Source: Salinimonas profundi (lineage in GTDB: Bacteria > Pseudomonadota > Gammaproteobacteria > Enterobacterales > Alteromonadaceae). Taken from it: a DNA stretch of 64,000 nt. The notes below the pieces were generated by a model, which saw nothing but the letters and a program-made list of their open reading frames with translations, was not told the origin of the DNA and made no database searches. The stretch spans positions 1 to 64,000 of the forward strand of contig NZ_JABBXD010000002.1 of NCBI RefSeq assembly GCF_014750655.1. The letters are read 5' to 3'. This document shows, piece by piece, positions 1 to 8,525 of this stretch (its first letter is position 1; every line of letters starts with the position of its first letter). The translations under genes were made by a program, and so were the position numbers.

Positions 1-76
1 TGGGGTATAGCCAAGTTGGTAAGGCAGCGGGTTTTGATCCCGCCATTCGTAGGTTCGAGTCCTGCTACCCCAGCCA
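1..76 (+). tRNA. tRNA-Gln (anticodon TTG), CCA encoded
   Basis: The cloverleaf can be folded by eye. The acceptor strand TGGGGTA at 1-7 pairs with TACCCCA, followed by discriminator G and an encoded CCA at 74-76. The anticodon stem GCGGG/CCCGC (27-31 and 39-43) encloses a 7-base loop with anticodon TTG at 34-36, and the T arm carries GGTTCGAGTCC. The gene begins at the window edge, so it may be the last member of a tRNA array lying outside. Glutamine tRNAs near ubiF/miaB are also found in Escherichia coli, which supports conserved gene order. Confidence 0.95.
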
Positions 77-215
77 TCCTTTTGTTCTCATCCAGACACT
101 TTTTTCATTAGATATTCGATTATCCGTTGCAGAATAATGCCGGGGCTACTTTCGCATCTGTCCATGCGTGGTAATATGCTGGAAAATAATAAAATTTTTT
201 CCTCAAGGATATACT

Positions 216-1676
216 GTGTTAGACACGATTGTTGCCGCTGTGAACAACGTTCTGTGGGGCGAAGGACTGGCCTTACGTGCTGATGTACCGGTTCTTGGGC
301 CTGTTGATATCGCCACAGGCCCTCTGCTTATCTACATGCTGGTCTTTTGCGGCATCTGGTTCACCGTGAAACTCGGTGGTGTTCAGTTTAAGCATTTTTT
401 CCATATGTTCTCTGTCATGAAAGGCAGTACACGCTCAACCAAAGAAGGCATCAGCTCATTTCAGGCCTTATGCACAAGTTTGTCTGCCAGGGTGGGTACA
501 GGTAACCTTGCTGGTGTTGCAGTGGCCATTTCATTAGGTGGCGCCGGCGCTATCTTCTGGATGTGGATGATAGCGCTTATCGGTATGGCCACCGGGTTTG
601 CTGAAAGCGTACTTGGTCAGCTCTATAAAGTTCGCGACGATAATGGTGAGTTTCGCGGCGGGCCCGCTTATTACATTAAGCAGGGGTTGGGAAAAACCTG
701 GCTGGCAGTGGCATTTTCATTGTGCCTTTTCTTCGGTTATGGCTTTGTTTTCAGTGCGGTGCAGGCAAACACTATCACTGATGCGCTGGAAAATGCCTAC
801 GCCATCCCTACCCTGTATTCCGGCCTCGCGATTATCCTACTGGCGGCGCTGATTGTGGTTGGCGGATTGCGGGGAATTGCCCGGTTTGCTGAGCTGGCTG
901 TGCCATTTATGGGCGTAGGCTATATTCTGGTTGCGTTAGTCGTCACTGCGATTAATATCACAGAGGTCCCGGCCATGCTCGGGCACATCATTTCTGCTGC
1001 GTTTGGTTTGGAAGAAGCCGGCGCTGGTGTCTTGGGCGCTGCCATTAAAAATGGTATCCAGCGTGGTCTTTATTCAAATGAAGCCGGCTCTGGGAGTGTT
1101 CCCCATGCTGCTGCAGGTGCTGCGCCTAACCCGAATCATCCGGTTTCACAAGGCTATGTACAGATGTTGGGCGTCTTTTTTGACACTATTATTCTGTGTA
1201 CCTGTACGGCGTTTATCATTTTGCTGGCCGGTAATGAAAATGCCGCTGAGGGCATGGGCGGTATTGGCCTGACACAGGATGCGCTGAGCATTCATATTGG
1301 CGCATCGGGCACTGACTTCATCTCTGCGGCAATCTGTCTGTTTGCATTTACCTCGGTCGTCGCAAATTATGCATATGGTGAAAGTAATCTGCATATGTTT
1401 CACCTGGACAACAAGCCAGGCCGGTTAATTTATACCGCAGGCTATCTGGGTATGATTTTATGGGGATCCATGGCAGCGCTGCCCACAGTGTGGGCAATGG
1501 CGGATATGGCGTTAGGGCTAATGTCAGTGATTAATATTATCGCAATAATCTGGATGACGCCGACGATTGTTTCAATCAGCAAAGATTACTTCGCCAAGCG
1601 ACAACGTGGTGAGCGTCCCGAATATAAACAGGGTGACTGCTCTATTCAGGGCAGTACAGAAGAAAATATCTGGTAA
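216..1676 (+). CDS. Sodium:alanine/glycine symporter (AGCS/AlsT family)
   Basis: This is an inner-membrane Na+-coupled amino acid symporter of about 486 residues, made largely of hydrophobic transmembrane segments. Family-typical stretches include SARVGTGNLAGVAVA near the N-terminus and GLYSNEAGSGSVPHAA in the middle. I chose the GTG at 216 because AAGGA lies 6 bases upstream. A GTG at 168 extends the frame by 16 residues but has no visible ribosome binding site. Alanine or glycine is the usual substrate of the family, and specificity cannot be read here. The gene ends at a strong bidirectional terminator. No glycine riboswitch is visible in the short leader after the tRNA. Confidence 0.9.
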   Translation: MLDTIVAAVNNVLWGEGLALRADVPVLGPVDIATGPLLIYMLVFCGIWFTVKLGGVQFKHFFHMFSVMKGSTRSTKEGISSFQALCTSLSARVGTGNLAGVAVAISLGGAGAIFWMWMIALIGMATGFAESVLGQLYKVRDDNGEFRGGPAYYIKQGLGKTWLAVAFSLCLFFGYGFVFSAVQANTITDALENAYAIPTLYSGLAIILLAALIVVGGLRGIARFAELAVPFMGVGYILVALVVTAINITEVPAMLGHIISAAFGLEEAGAGVLGAAIKNGIQRGLYSNEAGSGSVPHAAAGAAPNPNHPVSQGYVQMLGVFFDTIILCTCTAFIILLAGNENAAEGMGGIGLTQDALSIHIGASGTDFISAAICLFAFTSVVANYAYGESNLHMFHLDNKPGRLIYTAGYLGMILWGSMAALPTVWAMADMALGLMSVINIIAIIWMTPTIVSISKDYFAKRQRGERPEYKQGDCSIQGSTEENIW

Positions 1677-1680
1677 AAAA

Positions 1681-1710
1681 AAAAGGCGGCCTGCAGGCCG
1701 CCTTTTTATT
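1681..1710. terminator. Bidirectional intrinsic terminator
   Basis: A perfect 7-bp GC-rich stem GGCGGCC/GGCCGCC (1685-1691 and 1696-1702) with loop TGCA is flanked by an A-run on the left and TTTTT on the right. It can stop both the symporter transcript and the convergent AhpD-like gene. Confidence 0.9.
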
Positions 1711-2278
1711 ATAGTTTTTCAGGATTCCATTTAAATTTTTCAAATGGTTCGTCTACTGGCGTATTGGCCAGGTGATTGGTGTAATTACTCATAACCTTTT
1801 GTGAGAGTATTTGCACGATCTCCAGCAGCTGCTGGCGGTCATATCCCACGTTAAAAAATTCGCTTAACGAATCGTCATCAATACGACCACGATTGCGGGT
1901 AATGGACAGTACTGCGTTTTTCAGTACATTCAGTTTATTGTCACTGAGTTTTTCGTCATTTCTCAGCTCATTAATAAGCTTATCTTCCACCCCCATGTTT
2001 TTAGCGATGCCAGTGTGTGCAGGCACACAGTAATGACATTCGTGCTCAACATTCACGGTTTGCCATACGACGGTCAGTTCATCTTTGTTGAACGAGGTTT
2101 CCTGCGCCAGAGCATGAAGTTTCTGATAACCTTCAAGCAGCGTCGGGGCTTCTGCCATAATGCCGTGCAAATTCGGGATCATACCAAAATCTTCTTTAGA
2201 GGCTTTTAACAGCGGTTTGGCCTTTTCCGGGGCGCTCTGCTCATCATGGATGGTGTATTCAGACTTATTCTCAGACAT
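1709..2278 (-). CDS. Carboxymuconolactone decarboxylase / AhpD-like peroxidase-related protein
   Basis: A 189-residue cytoplasmic protein of the AhpD-like fold. The AhpD redox motif is visible as C81-x-x-C84-x3-H88 (CHYCVPAH), preceded by conserved acidic residues; in this family it supports alkyl hydroperoxidase or thiol-disulfide activity. It is transcribed divergently from a TetR regulator, with a long palindrome between the two starts, so it is very probably the target of that regulator. The natural substrate is unknown, and a role in oxidative or electrophile stress is inference. The stop codon abuts the bidirectional terminator. Confidence 0.85.
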   Translation of the reverse strand: MSENKSEYTIHDEQSAPEKAKPLLKASKEDFGMIPNLHGIMAEAPTLLEGYQKLHALAQETSFNKDELTVVWQTVNVEHECHYCVPAHTGIAKNMGVEDKLINELRNDEKLSDNKLNVLKNAVLSITRNRGRIDDDSLSEFFNVGYDRQQLLEIVQILSQKVMSNYTNHLANTPVDEPFEKFKWNPEKL

Positions 2279-2321
2279 TATTCATACCTGCTGTTTGGTG
2301 AATGTAACTCTGTATATGGGT

Positions 2322-2345
2322 TTACTTGAACAATTGTTCAGGTAA
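2322..2345. promoter_or_regulatory. Palindromic operator for the divergent TetR regulator
   Basis: The 14-bp perfect palindrome TGAACAATTGTTCA (2327-2340) is extended on both sides by TTAC and GTAA after one mismatched pair, giving a 24-bp near-perfect inverted repeat. It lies 43 bases from the start of the AhpD-like gene and 44 bases from that of the TetR gene, the usual position for an autoregulated TetR operator. Confidence 0.8.
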
Positions 2346-2389
2346 CAATGAAAAATCATCCTCTTTAATCAGATAACGACAGGTGCACT

Positions 2390-2977
2390 GTGTCTGAGCG
2401 ATCTAATGAGATTCTGGATAAAGCCACAGAATTATTCTGGGAAAAAGGTTATCAGGCGACCAGTATGCGTGATGTCCAGGATAAGCTGGATATGCGCCCG
2501 GGCAGTCTCTATGCGCGCTTTCCCGGCAAATCCGCCCTGTTCGTGCAGGTCATTCAGCATTACGCAACTCAACTGCGCGCCCGCCTCGAGCTGACCTCCG
2601 ATGAAACGGAGTTATTGACCGCAACGCGACGATTTTTGTCCGATGAATTACTACGCCCACCCAGCAAACGTTATCAACGTCAGTGTTTGTTAATTAACGC
2701 GATGGCAGAGCGCTCGAAACTGGGGACCGATGCCGCGCGGGCTTTAGACGACGCCCTGACGGAAATTGAAAAGGGTTTTACAACACTGGTGAGTGCACTG
2801 CAAAGCGCCGGGCAGATCACTACGTCAGTATCACCGAATCTTATTGCTACCTGGTTGCAAACACAGTTTATCGGCCTGCGCCATAGTGCGTATCGGGCCG
2901 GAAATGATGAAGCAATTCATTTTTTTATCGATAAGCTTATGCTCGATATTCAGGGACAGTGGCCCGCTACCCCCTGA
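2390..2977 (+). CDS. TetR/AcrR family transcriptional regulator
   Basis: A 195-residue one-component repressor. The N-terminal helix-turn-helix (about residues 8-50) contains the family-typical TSMRDVQDKLDMRPGSLYARF, and the C-terminal ligand-binding domain is divergent. It uses a GTG start at 2390. It is divergent from the AhpD-like gene with a palindromic operator between them, which suggests autoregulation and control of that gene. The inducer is unknown. Its 3' end overlaps the last 11 bases of the small membrane gene on the opposite strand. Confidence 0.88.
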   Translation: MSERSNEILDKATELFWEKGYQATSMRDVQDKLDMRPGSLYARFPGKSALFVQVIQHYATQLRARLELTSDETELLTATRRFLSDELLRPPSKRYQRQCLLINAMAERSKLGTDAARALDDALTEIEKGFTTLVSALQSAGQITTSVSPNLIATWLQTQFIGLRHSAYRAGNDEAIHFFIDKLMLDIQGQWPATP

Positions 2978-3146
2978 ACATCATCATCAGAAGCTGTATC
3001 ACCAGGCTGATCATAATCAAAGGCCAGATCCATCGTGCTATTTTTGATGCCGTTTCACTGCTGACACGCATGTTAGAGCGTTCAATCAGCGGGATAATGA
3101 TAAATAATGCTAAAAACAAAATCCCCAGAATAATCAGAACTTCCAT
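2967..3146 (-). CDS. Small two-helix membrane protein downstream of ubiF
   Basis: A 59-residue frame starts with ATG at 3146 and overlaps the ubiF stop codon as TAATG, which suggests translational coupling. The product has a very hydrophobic N-terminal helix (MEVLIILGILFLALFIIIP), a short polar loop with several charged residues, and a second hydrophobic segment (WPLIMISLVIQLLMMM). I do not recognise a named family. Location behind ubiF suggests a membrane role perhaps linked to quinone chemistry, but that is inference. It is easily missed because of its length. Confidence 0.65.
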   Translation of the reverse strand: MEVLIILGILFLALFIIIPLIERSNMRVSSETASKIARWIWPLIMISLVIQLLMMMFRG

Positions 3147-4327
3147 TACTGGATCCCCATTGCGTATTTAAGTACCAGTCGCTTGGCAGGTATCGCACGT
3201 TGTGCCACTCTGAGCATTTTGTTACGCAACCACTTGACGGGCGGATTATCGTTACTGAACAGCCAGTAGAATCCGTCCATCGCACTCATCATCGCCAGAT
3301 TATCCCGACGTCTGACCGGCTCGTACTTTTGTGCAAGCACCTCATCCAACGCGCTAATATTTTCACATGTACTGATAAGATTAAGTAACAAAGCAACATC
3401 TTTAAACCCAATATTCACGCCCTGTCCGGCCAGAGGATTAATAGTATGGGCAGCATCACCGAGCAAAATAGCCTGATGTCTGAGATAGTGCTGGGCGTGC
3501 ATGCGTGTAAGGGGAAAAGCTGCTTTGCCAACGACGGAAAAATTACCCGCGTGAGCCGGAAATGCGTCTGCTATCCGCTGTTTAAGTGTAGTATGATCCA
3601 TCCGGCTTAACTGCTTAACTGTTGTGGCGCTGTCGTACCAGATAAACGAGCCCATATTATCGTACATGGGTAAAAAGGCGCGCGGCCCGCTGCTGTGAAA
3701 CTCCTGCCATGTCCAGTCTGCCACAGGCTCATCGAGTTTCACGACGACGCCCAACGCATGCTGTTCGTATTGCCAGCCGCTCACACCGATTCCGGCTTCG
3801 CGGCGCACCACCGACTGTGCGCCATCTGCGCCGATGACCCACCGGGCACTTATGGTTTGTTCAGAATCAAGTAACAGGTTTGCAACCGATTCCCCGTCAA
3901 CATTCTGGTTAAACTGGATAGAGGCTGGGGCAGCTTGGAATAATGACAGCTTCTGACTGTGCGCATTTTCTTGCGCCGCTTGCAAACACGCCAGTTGAAT
4001 GAGCCGGTTTTCAATGAAATAGCCCAGAGTATCAGTATCAGCCATACCAGCATCAAAGTCTGTACGGGCACCGTCGTCTTCCCACACTGATAAGCGGTCG
4101 TACTTACGAATACGCGCAACGGGAATATGCTGCCAGGCGCCCAGCGCTTCTAGCATCCGGGCTGATGCCAGCGATATGGCAGACACCCGCAAATCCGGCG
4201 GTTGCTCTGCGTTAAAGGGTTCAGGTAACCGGGGCTCTAACAGGGCCACTGAATATCCCTGTTGAATCAAACCTAATGCGGTTGCCGCACCTGTCATCCC
4301 TGCCCCGTTTACACAAAAATCGTACAT
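3146..4327 (-). CDS. ubiF: UbiF-type ubiquinone biosynthesis FAD monooxygenase
   Basis: About 393 residues of the UbiH/UbiF/VisC/COQ6 flavoprotein family, which hydroxylate the ring in aerobic ubiquinone synthesis. Visible motifs are the N-terminal dinucleotide fold GAGMTGAATALGL, the middle DG motif GADGAQSVVR, and the C-terminal GDAAHTINPLAGQGVNIG. The assignment to UbiF rather than UbiH rests on gene order: in E. coli ubiF also lies divergent from miaB. I chose the ATG at 4327 because AGGAGG sits just upstream; the in-frame ATG at 4342 lies upstream of that site. The stop overlaps the start of a 59-codon membrane gene. About 290 bases separate it from miaB. Confidence 0.85.
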   Translation of the reverse strand: MYDFCVNGAGMTGAATALGLIQQGYSVALLEPRLPEPFNAEQPPDLRVSAISLASARMLEALGAWQHIPVARIRKYDRLSVWEDDGARTDFDAGMADTDTLGYFIENRLIQLACLQAAQENAHSQKLSLFQAAPASIQFNQNVDGESVANLLLDSEQTISARWVIGADGAQSVVRREAGIGVSGWQYEQHALGVVVKLDEPVADWTWQEFHSSGPRAFLPMYDNMGSFIWYDSATTVKQLSRMDHTTLKQRIADAFPAHAGNFSVVGKAAFPLTRMHAQHYLRHQAILLGDAAHTINPLAGQGVNIGFKDVALLLNLISTCENISALDEVLAQKYEPVRRRDNLAMMSAMDGFYWLFSNDNPPVKWLRNKMLRVAQRAIPAKRLVLKYAMGIQ

Positions 4328-4619
4328 ACGCCCTCCTGCCATTTATAACGGTATTATGTCCTAATCGATGGTGGTAGTCATGAACTGTTAAACAGGTTAT
4401 ACGGTGATAATGAATATTTAATCCGGCGGATTGGTGAATCGCTGGGCAAAGCGCATTAAAACAGGTAAAATACGCGGCTATTTTGAACATCAACCGACAC
4501 CCGCTAGTTGTAAAAAACGATACGGGTAAGCGCCATCTATTTGGTGCTCTCACGTGTGTTTTTCCTGTACCCTCAGGCATTGCTGTGTGCCGGTAATCTA
4601 ACATTGTATTGTAGTGGCT

Positions 4620-6056
4620 ATGACTAAGAAGCTGTATATCAAAACCTGGGGCTGTCAGATGAACGAGTATGACTCGGACAAGATGGCCGACTTGCTGGAT
4701 TCCACGCACGGCTATGCGCGCGCTGAAGAGCCGGAAGATGCAGATGTTATTCTGCTTAATACCTGTTCAATTCGTGAAAAAGCACAGGAGAAGGTGTTTC
4801 ATCAGTTAGGTCGCTGGAAGCATCTTAAAAAAGACAAGCCGGAGCTGGTTATCGGTGTCGGCGGATGCGTGGCTTCTCAGGAAGGTGACGCAATCCGGCA
4901 GCGCGCCCCGTTCGTCGATCTTGTGTTTGGTCCACAGACGCTGCACCGCCTGCCGGAAATGATTAAACAATTACAGGGCGGCGCGAAATCCGTCGTAGAC
5001 GTTAGCTTTCCTGAAATTGAAAAATTTGATCGGCTGCCTGAACCTAAAGCAGTTGGCCCGACGGCCTTTGTTTCTATCATGGAAGGCTGCTCAAAATACT
5101 GCAGTTTCTGCGTTGTTCCTTACACCCGGGGAGAGGAAGTCAGCCGACCGCTCGACGATGTCCTGCTTGAGGTGGCGCAACTGGCTGAACAAGGCGTGCG
5201 TGAAGTTAACCTGTTAGGACAGAATGTTAATGCCTATCGTGGCGAGCAGGATGATGGCAGCATCTGTCGTTTTTCTGAACTGCTGGAGCTGGTGGCCGCT
5301 ATCGACGGCATCGATCGCATTCGCTACACCACATCTCACCCGGTTGAGTTCACAGACGACATCATTGCAGTGTATGAAACGGTTCCTGAACTGGTTGATC
5401 ATCTTCATCTGCCCGTCCAAAGTGGCTCAGATCGCATCCTGAACCTGATGAAGCGCGGGCATACCGCATTGGAATATAAGTCACGTATTCGCAAGCTGCG
5501 TAAGGTTCGCCCCAATATCAGCATGTCGTCTGACTTTATCATTGGCTTCCCCGGAGAAACCGACGCCGATTTTGAGGCAACGATGGATCTCATTCAGGCG
5601 GTTGATTACGACCTGAGTTTCAGCTTTATTTACAGCGCTCGCCCCGGCACACCCGCAGCCGATGCAGTTGATGATGTCAGCGAAGACACCAAAAAACAGC
5701 GGCTATATCTGCTACAGCAACGAATCAACCAGCAAGCTTTGCGCATCGCCAGAAACATGGTAGGCACAGAGCAACGTATTCTGGTTGAGGGACCGTCTAA
5801 AAAGAACCCAATGGAGCTGTCCGGGCGTACTGAAAATAATCGTGTGGTAAATTTTGAAGGTTCACCGGATATGGTGGGTGAATTTGTCGATGTGAAAATA
5901 ACCGATGTGTTCACCAACTCACTGCGTGGCGACGTGGTGCGTCGCGAAGGTGATATGGGGTTGCGTGTGGCAGTTTCGCCCCAATCTATTACAGCAAAGC
6001 ATCAGGCGACGCAGCCTGATTCACTTGGCGTGGGCCAGTTTGTCCCATCAGCCTGA
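4620..6056 (+). CDS. miaB: tRNA-2-methylthio-N6-dimethylallyladenosine synthase MiaB
   Basis: A 478-residue radical SAM methylthiotransferase that converts i6A37 to ms2i6A37 in tRNA. Three N-terminal cysteines for the auxiliary cluster are visible at C12, C49 and C83. The radical SAM motif CxxxCxxC is at C157, C161 and C164 (GCSKYCSFC), and a C-terminal TRAM domain follows (roughly 370-440). ATG at 4620 matches the usual N-terminus [18 protein letters not shown], although no clear ribosome binding site is seen; a GTG lies two codons upstream. It heads the conserved miaB-phoH-ybeY-corC-lnt order. Confidence 0.96.
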   Translation: MTKKLYIKTWGCQMNEYDSDKMADLLDSTHGYARAEEPEDADVILLNTCSIREKAQEKVFHQLGRWKHLKKDKPELVIGVGGCVASQEGDAIRQRAPFVDLVFGPQTLHRLPEMIKQLQGGAKSVVDVSFPEIEKFDRLPEPKAVGPTAFVSIMEGCSKYCSFCVVPYTRGEEVSRPLDDVLLEVAQLAEQGVREVNLLGQNVNAYRGEQDDGSICRFSELLELVAAIDGIDRIRYTTSHPVEFTDDIIAVYETVPELVDHLHLPVQSGSDRILNLMKRGHTALEYKSRIRKLRKVRPNISMSSDFIIGFPGETDADFEATMDLIQAVDYDLSFSFIYSARPGTPAADAVDDVSEDTKKQRLYLLQQRINQQALRIARNMVGTEQRILVEGPSKKNPMELSGRTENNRVVNFEGSPDMVGEFVDVKITDVFTNSLRGDVVRREGDMGLRVAVSPQSITAKHQATQPDSLGVGQFVPSA

Positions 6057-6082
6057 ACACTTTTTGCGAGGATTTAAGCAGC

Positions 6083-7141
6083 TTGAGTAATTTGGTAAGT
6101 AACGAATTTGTACTGGAACCTGCCGATAATAAACGTTTGTCGGTTTTATGTGGGCCGTTTGACGACAACATTAAACAGATTGAGCGTCGGCTGGGGGTTG
6201 AAATCACCTACCGGAATAACGCTTTCAAAGTTCTGGGCGAGGATGCCCAGTCAAATGGTGCGGCGCAGTTACTCAAAGATCTTTATGTAGAAACGCAGCC
6301 GGTAAAAGGCCAGCCTGCAGAGCTTACGGCTGAGCAGGTTCATCTGGCAATACAGGAATCCCGGGTGCTGGAAAAAGACAGCAGCGGTACTAGCCACGGT
6401 AAAGACGTTACTATCAAGACCAAGCGTGGGGTCATCAAGCCCCGCAACCCGAGTCAGAGTCAGTATGTGGCGAATATCGTCAACCACGATATTACCTTTG
6501 GTATCGGCCCGGCCGGTACCGGTAAAACCTATCTGGCGGTGGCGGCCGCGGTAGATGCACTGGAACGGCAGGAAGTGCGCCGTATTCTGTTAACCCGCCC
6601 GGCGGTTGAAGCCGGTGAGAAGCTGGGCTTCTTGCCTGGTGACCTGTCTCAGAAAGTCGATCCTTATCTTCGTCCGCTTTACGATGCCCTGTTCGAAATG
6701 CTGGGTTTTGAAAAAGTCGAAAAGCTGATGGAGCGAAATGTGATTGAAGTCGCACCGCTAGCCTATATGCGCGGACGTACGTTAAATGATGCCTTTATCA
6801 TTCTTGATGAGAGTCAGAACACAACCACTGAGCAGATGAAAATGTTCTTAACGCGTATTGGCTTTAATTCCAAAGCGGTGGTCACTGGTGACATTACACA
6901 AATCGATTTGCCTCGCGGGGCGCGTTCTGGTTTACGTCACGCTATTGAAGTACTTAAAGAAGTCAAAGATATCTCTTTCAACTTCTTTACGGCCAATGAT
7001 GTTGTTCGTCACCCGGTCGTCGCGCGCATCGTTCAGGCCTATGAGTCGTATGATTCGCAACAGGAAGCGCTCAAGCAGGCTAAAAAAGAACAGGCGCTAA
7101 AAGAGCAGCAACAAGCCAGTGATGATTCCAGCGCTTCATGA
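6083..7141 (+). CDS. phoH: PhoH-like ATPase (YbeZ)
   Basis: A 352-residue cytoplasmic P-loop ATPase of the PhoH/YbeZ family. The Walker A motif GPAGTGKTY is near residues 142-150, followed by the Walker B-like IILDESQN. It starts at TTG 6083, with GAGGA 10 bases upstream and no better ATG in frame near the family N-terminus. YbeZ is thought to work with YbeY in RNA and ribosome metabolism. The stop overlaps the ybeY start as ATGA, so the two are likely translationally coupled. The C-terminal tail is rich in K, E and Q, as is common in the family. Confidence 0.95.
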   Translation: MSNLVSNEFVLEPADNKRLSVLCGPFDDNIKQIERRLGVEITYRNNAFKVLGEDAQSNGAAQLLKDLYVETQPVKGQPAELTAEQVHLAIQESRVLEKDSSGTSHGKDVTIKTKRGVIKPRNPSQSQYVANIVNHDITFGIGPAGTGKTYLAVAAAVDALERQEVRRILLTRPAVEAGEKLGFLPGDLSQKVDPYLRPLYDALFEMLGFEKVEKLMERNVIEVAPLAYMRGRTLNDAFIILDESQNTTTEQMKMFLTRIGFNSKAVVTGDITQIDLPRGARSGLRHAIEVLKEVKDISFNFFTANDVVRHPVVARIVQAYESYDSQQEALKQAKKEQALKEQQQASDDSSAS

Positions 7142-7623
7142 CGGCACTGATCGATATACAAATGGCGTTCGACGGCGATGATACGATCGCCGCTGACATT
7201 CCCTCACCTGAAAACCTCCAGCGCTGGGCTGATACCGTCTTTGCATACCTGGCGCTCAATGATCAGGAATTCACCGCACGGTTTGTGGATCGTACAGAAT
7301 CACGTACACTGAATCACCAGTATCGGGGTAAAGATAAGCCTACCAACGTGCTGTCTTTTCCCTTCGAATCACCACCGGGTATTGAGTTACCACTATTAGG
7401 TGATTTGGTTATTTGTGCACCGGTAATCAGTGAAGAAGCTGAAGCACAGAATAAGACGGTGGGTAATCACTATGCTCACATGATTGTACACGGCATTTTG
7501 CATTTGCTGGGATATGACCATATTGATGAGGCTGAGGCCCAGCAAATGGAGGCCCTCGAAATTCGCATTTTGGCTGAATTAGGCATTGACGACCCTTACC
7601 AAGACGATTACTTTGACCATTGA
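7138..7623 (+). CDS. ybeY: Endoribonuclease YbeY (rRNA maturation factor)
   Basis: A 161-residue metal-dependent endoribonuclease involved in 16S rRNA 3'-end maturation and ribosome quality control. The zinc motif H-x3-H-x5-H is seen as HGILHLLGYDH in the C-terminal half, and LSFPF is another conserved segment. The start overlaps the phoH stop by four bases (ATGA). Length matches the family (about 155 residues). Confidence 0.96.
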   Translation: MTALIDIQMAFDGDDTIAADIPSPENLQRWADTVFAYLALNDQEFTARFVDRTESRTLNHQYRGKDKPTNVLSFPFESPPGIELPLLGDLVICAPVISEEAEAQNKTVGNHYAHMIVHGILHLLGYDHIDEAEAQQMEALEIRILAELGIDDPYQDDYFDH

Positions 7624-7644
7624 CTAACAAATTAAACGGACACT

Positions 7645-8502
7645 ATGAGCGACGATAATCCCCACTCTACCAACGGCTCTTCGCAAAAAAGTTGGATCGA
7701 CAAAATCAAACTAACCTTTTCCGGAGAGCCGCAAAGCAAGCAAGATCTGGTAGAAGTTATCACCGAAGCGGAACAGCGCGAAGTTATTGATCCCCAGACG
7801 CGGGAAATGATCGAAGGCGTGATAAGTGTTAATGACATGCGTGTCAGAGACATTATGATTCCCCGCACACAAATGACCACCATTGATATCGATCAGAAAG
7901 TGGAAGAATTTCTTCCCATTATGCTCGAATCCGCTCACTCCCGCTTTCCCGTTATCAGCGAAGACAAAGACCACATTGAAGGCATTCTGCTGGCTAAAGA
8001 CTTGCTGGTTTACATGTTCAACTCCGAGCAGGAGTTCAATTTAAAAGAAGTGATTCGTCAGGCCGTTATCGTTCCGGAAAGCAAACGGGTGGATGTACTG
8101 TTAAAAGAGTTTCGTCAGCAGCGTTATCACATGGCTATTGTGGTGGATGAGTATGGCGGCGTATCCGGACTGGTTACTATCGAAGACATTCTGGAATTAA
8201 TAGTAGGTGAAATTGAAGATGAATACGATACCGAAGAAGACGGTACCGATGATATTCGTCCTTTGAACAAATATACCTATTCCGTTAAAGCGTTGACGCC
8301 GGTCGATGAGTTTAATGCATTCTTTGAAACCAGTTTCAGTGAAGAAGAAGCCGATACGATCGGTGGCATTGTTTTAAAAGCGTTTGGCCACATGCCTGCC
8401 ACTAACGATGAAATCTCCATCGGAGATATTCATTTTAAAGTTACAAACTCAGATAAACGACGCCTGGTACAGCTAAAAGTGACCATTCCCTCTCTGGAGT
8501 AA
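7645..8502 (+). CDS. corC: CorC/YbeX CBS-domain protein
   Basis: A 285-residue cytoplasmic protein with tandem CBS domains (about residues 65-190, starting at VRDIMIPRTQM) and a C-terminal CorC/HlyC transporter-associated domain (about 205-285). It lacks the membrane domain of larger CorB-type relatives. CorC is genetically linked to Mg2+/Co2+ handling, and the E. coli orthologue YbeX also affects ribosome maturation, in keeping with its ybeY neighbour. It lies 21 bases after ybeY and 23 before the annotated lnt start, in an apparent operon. Confidence 0.93.
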   Translation: MSDDNPHSTNGSSQKSWIDKIKLTFSGEPQSKQDLVEVITEAEQREVIDPQTREMIEGVISVNDMRVRDIMIPRTQMTTIDIDQKVEEFLPIMLESAHSRFPVISEDKDHIEGILLAKDLLVYMFNSEQEFNLKEVIRQAVIVPESKRVDVLLKEFRQQRYHMAIVVDEYGGVSGLVTIEDILELIVGEIEDEYDTEEDGTDDIRPLNKYTYSVKALTPVDEFNAFFETSFSEEEADTIGGIVLKAFGHMPATNDEISIGDIHFKVTNSDKRRLVQLKVTIPSLE

Positions 8503-8525
8503 TTCTTCTGAACGCGTTTTTTTCT

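Noticed and set aside
77-215. Possible glycine riboswitch before the symporter
   Set aside because: The gap after the tRNA is too short and shows no conserved riboswitch core.
4221-4709. Minus-strand 162-codon frame spanning the ubiF-miaB gap
   Set aside because: It overlaps both conserved genes and has no family resemblance.
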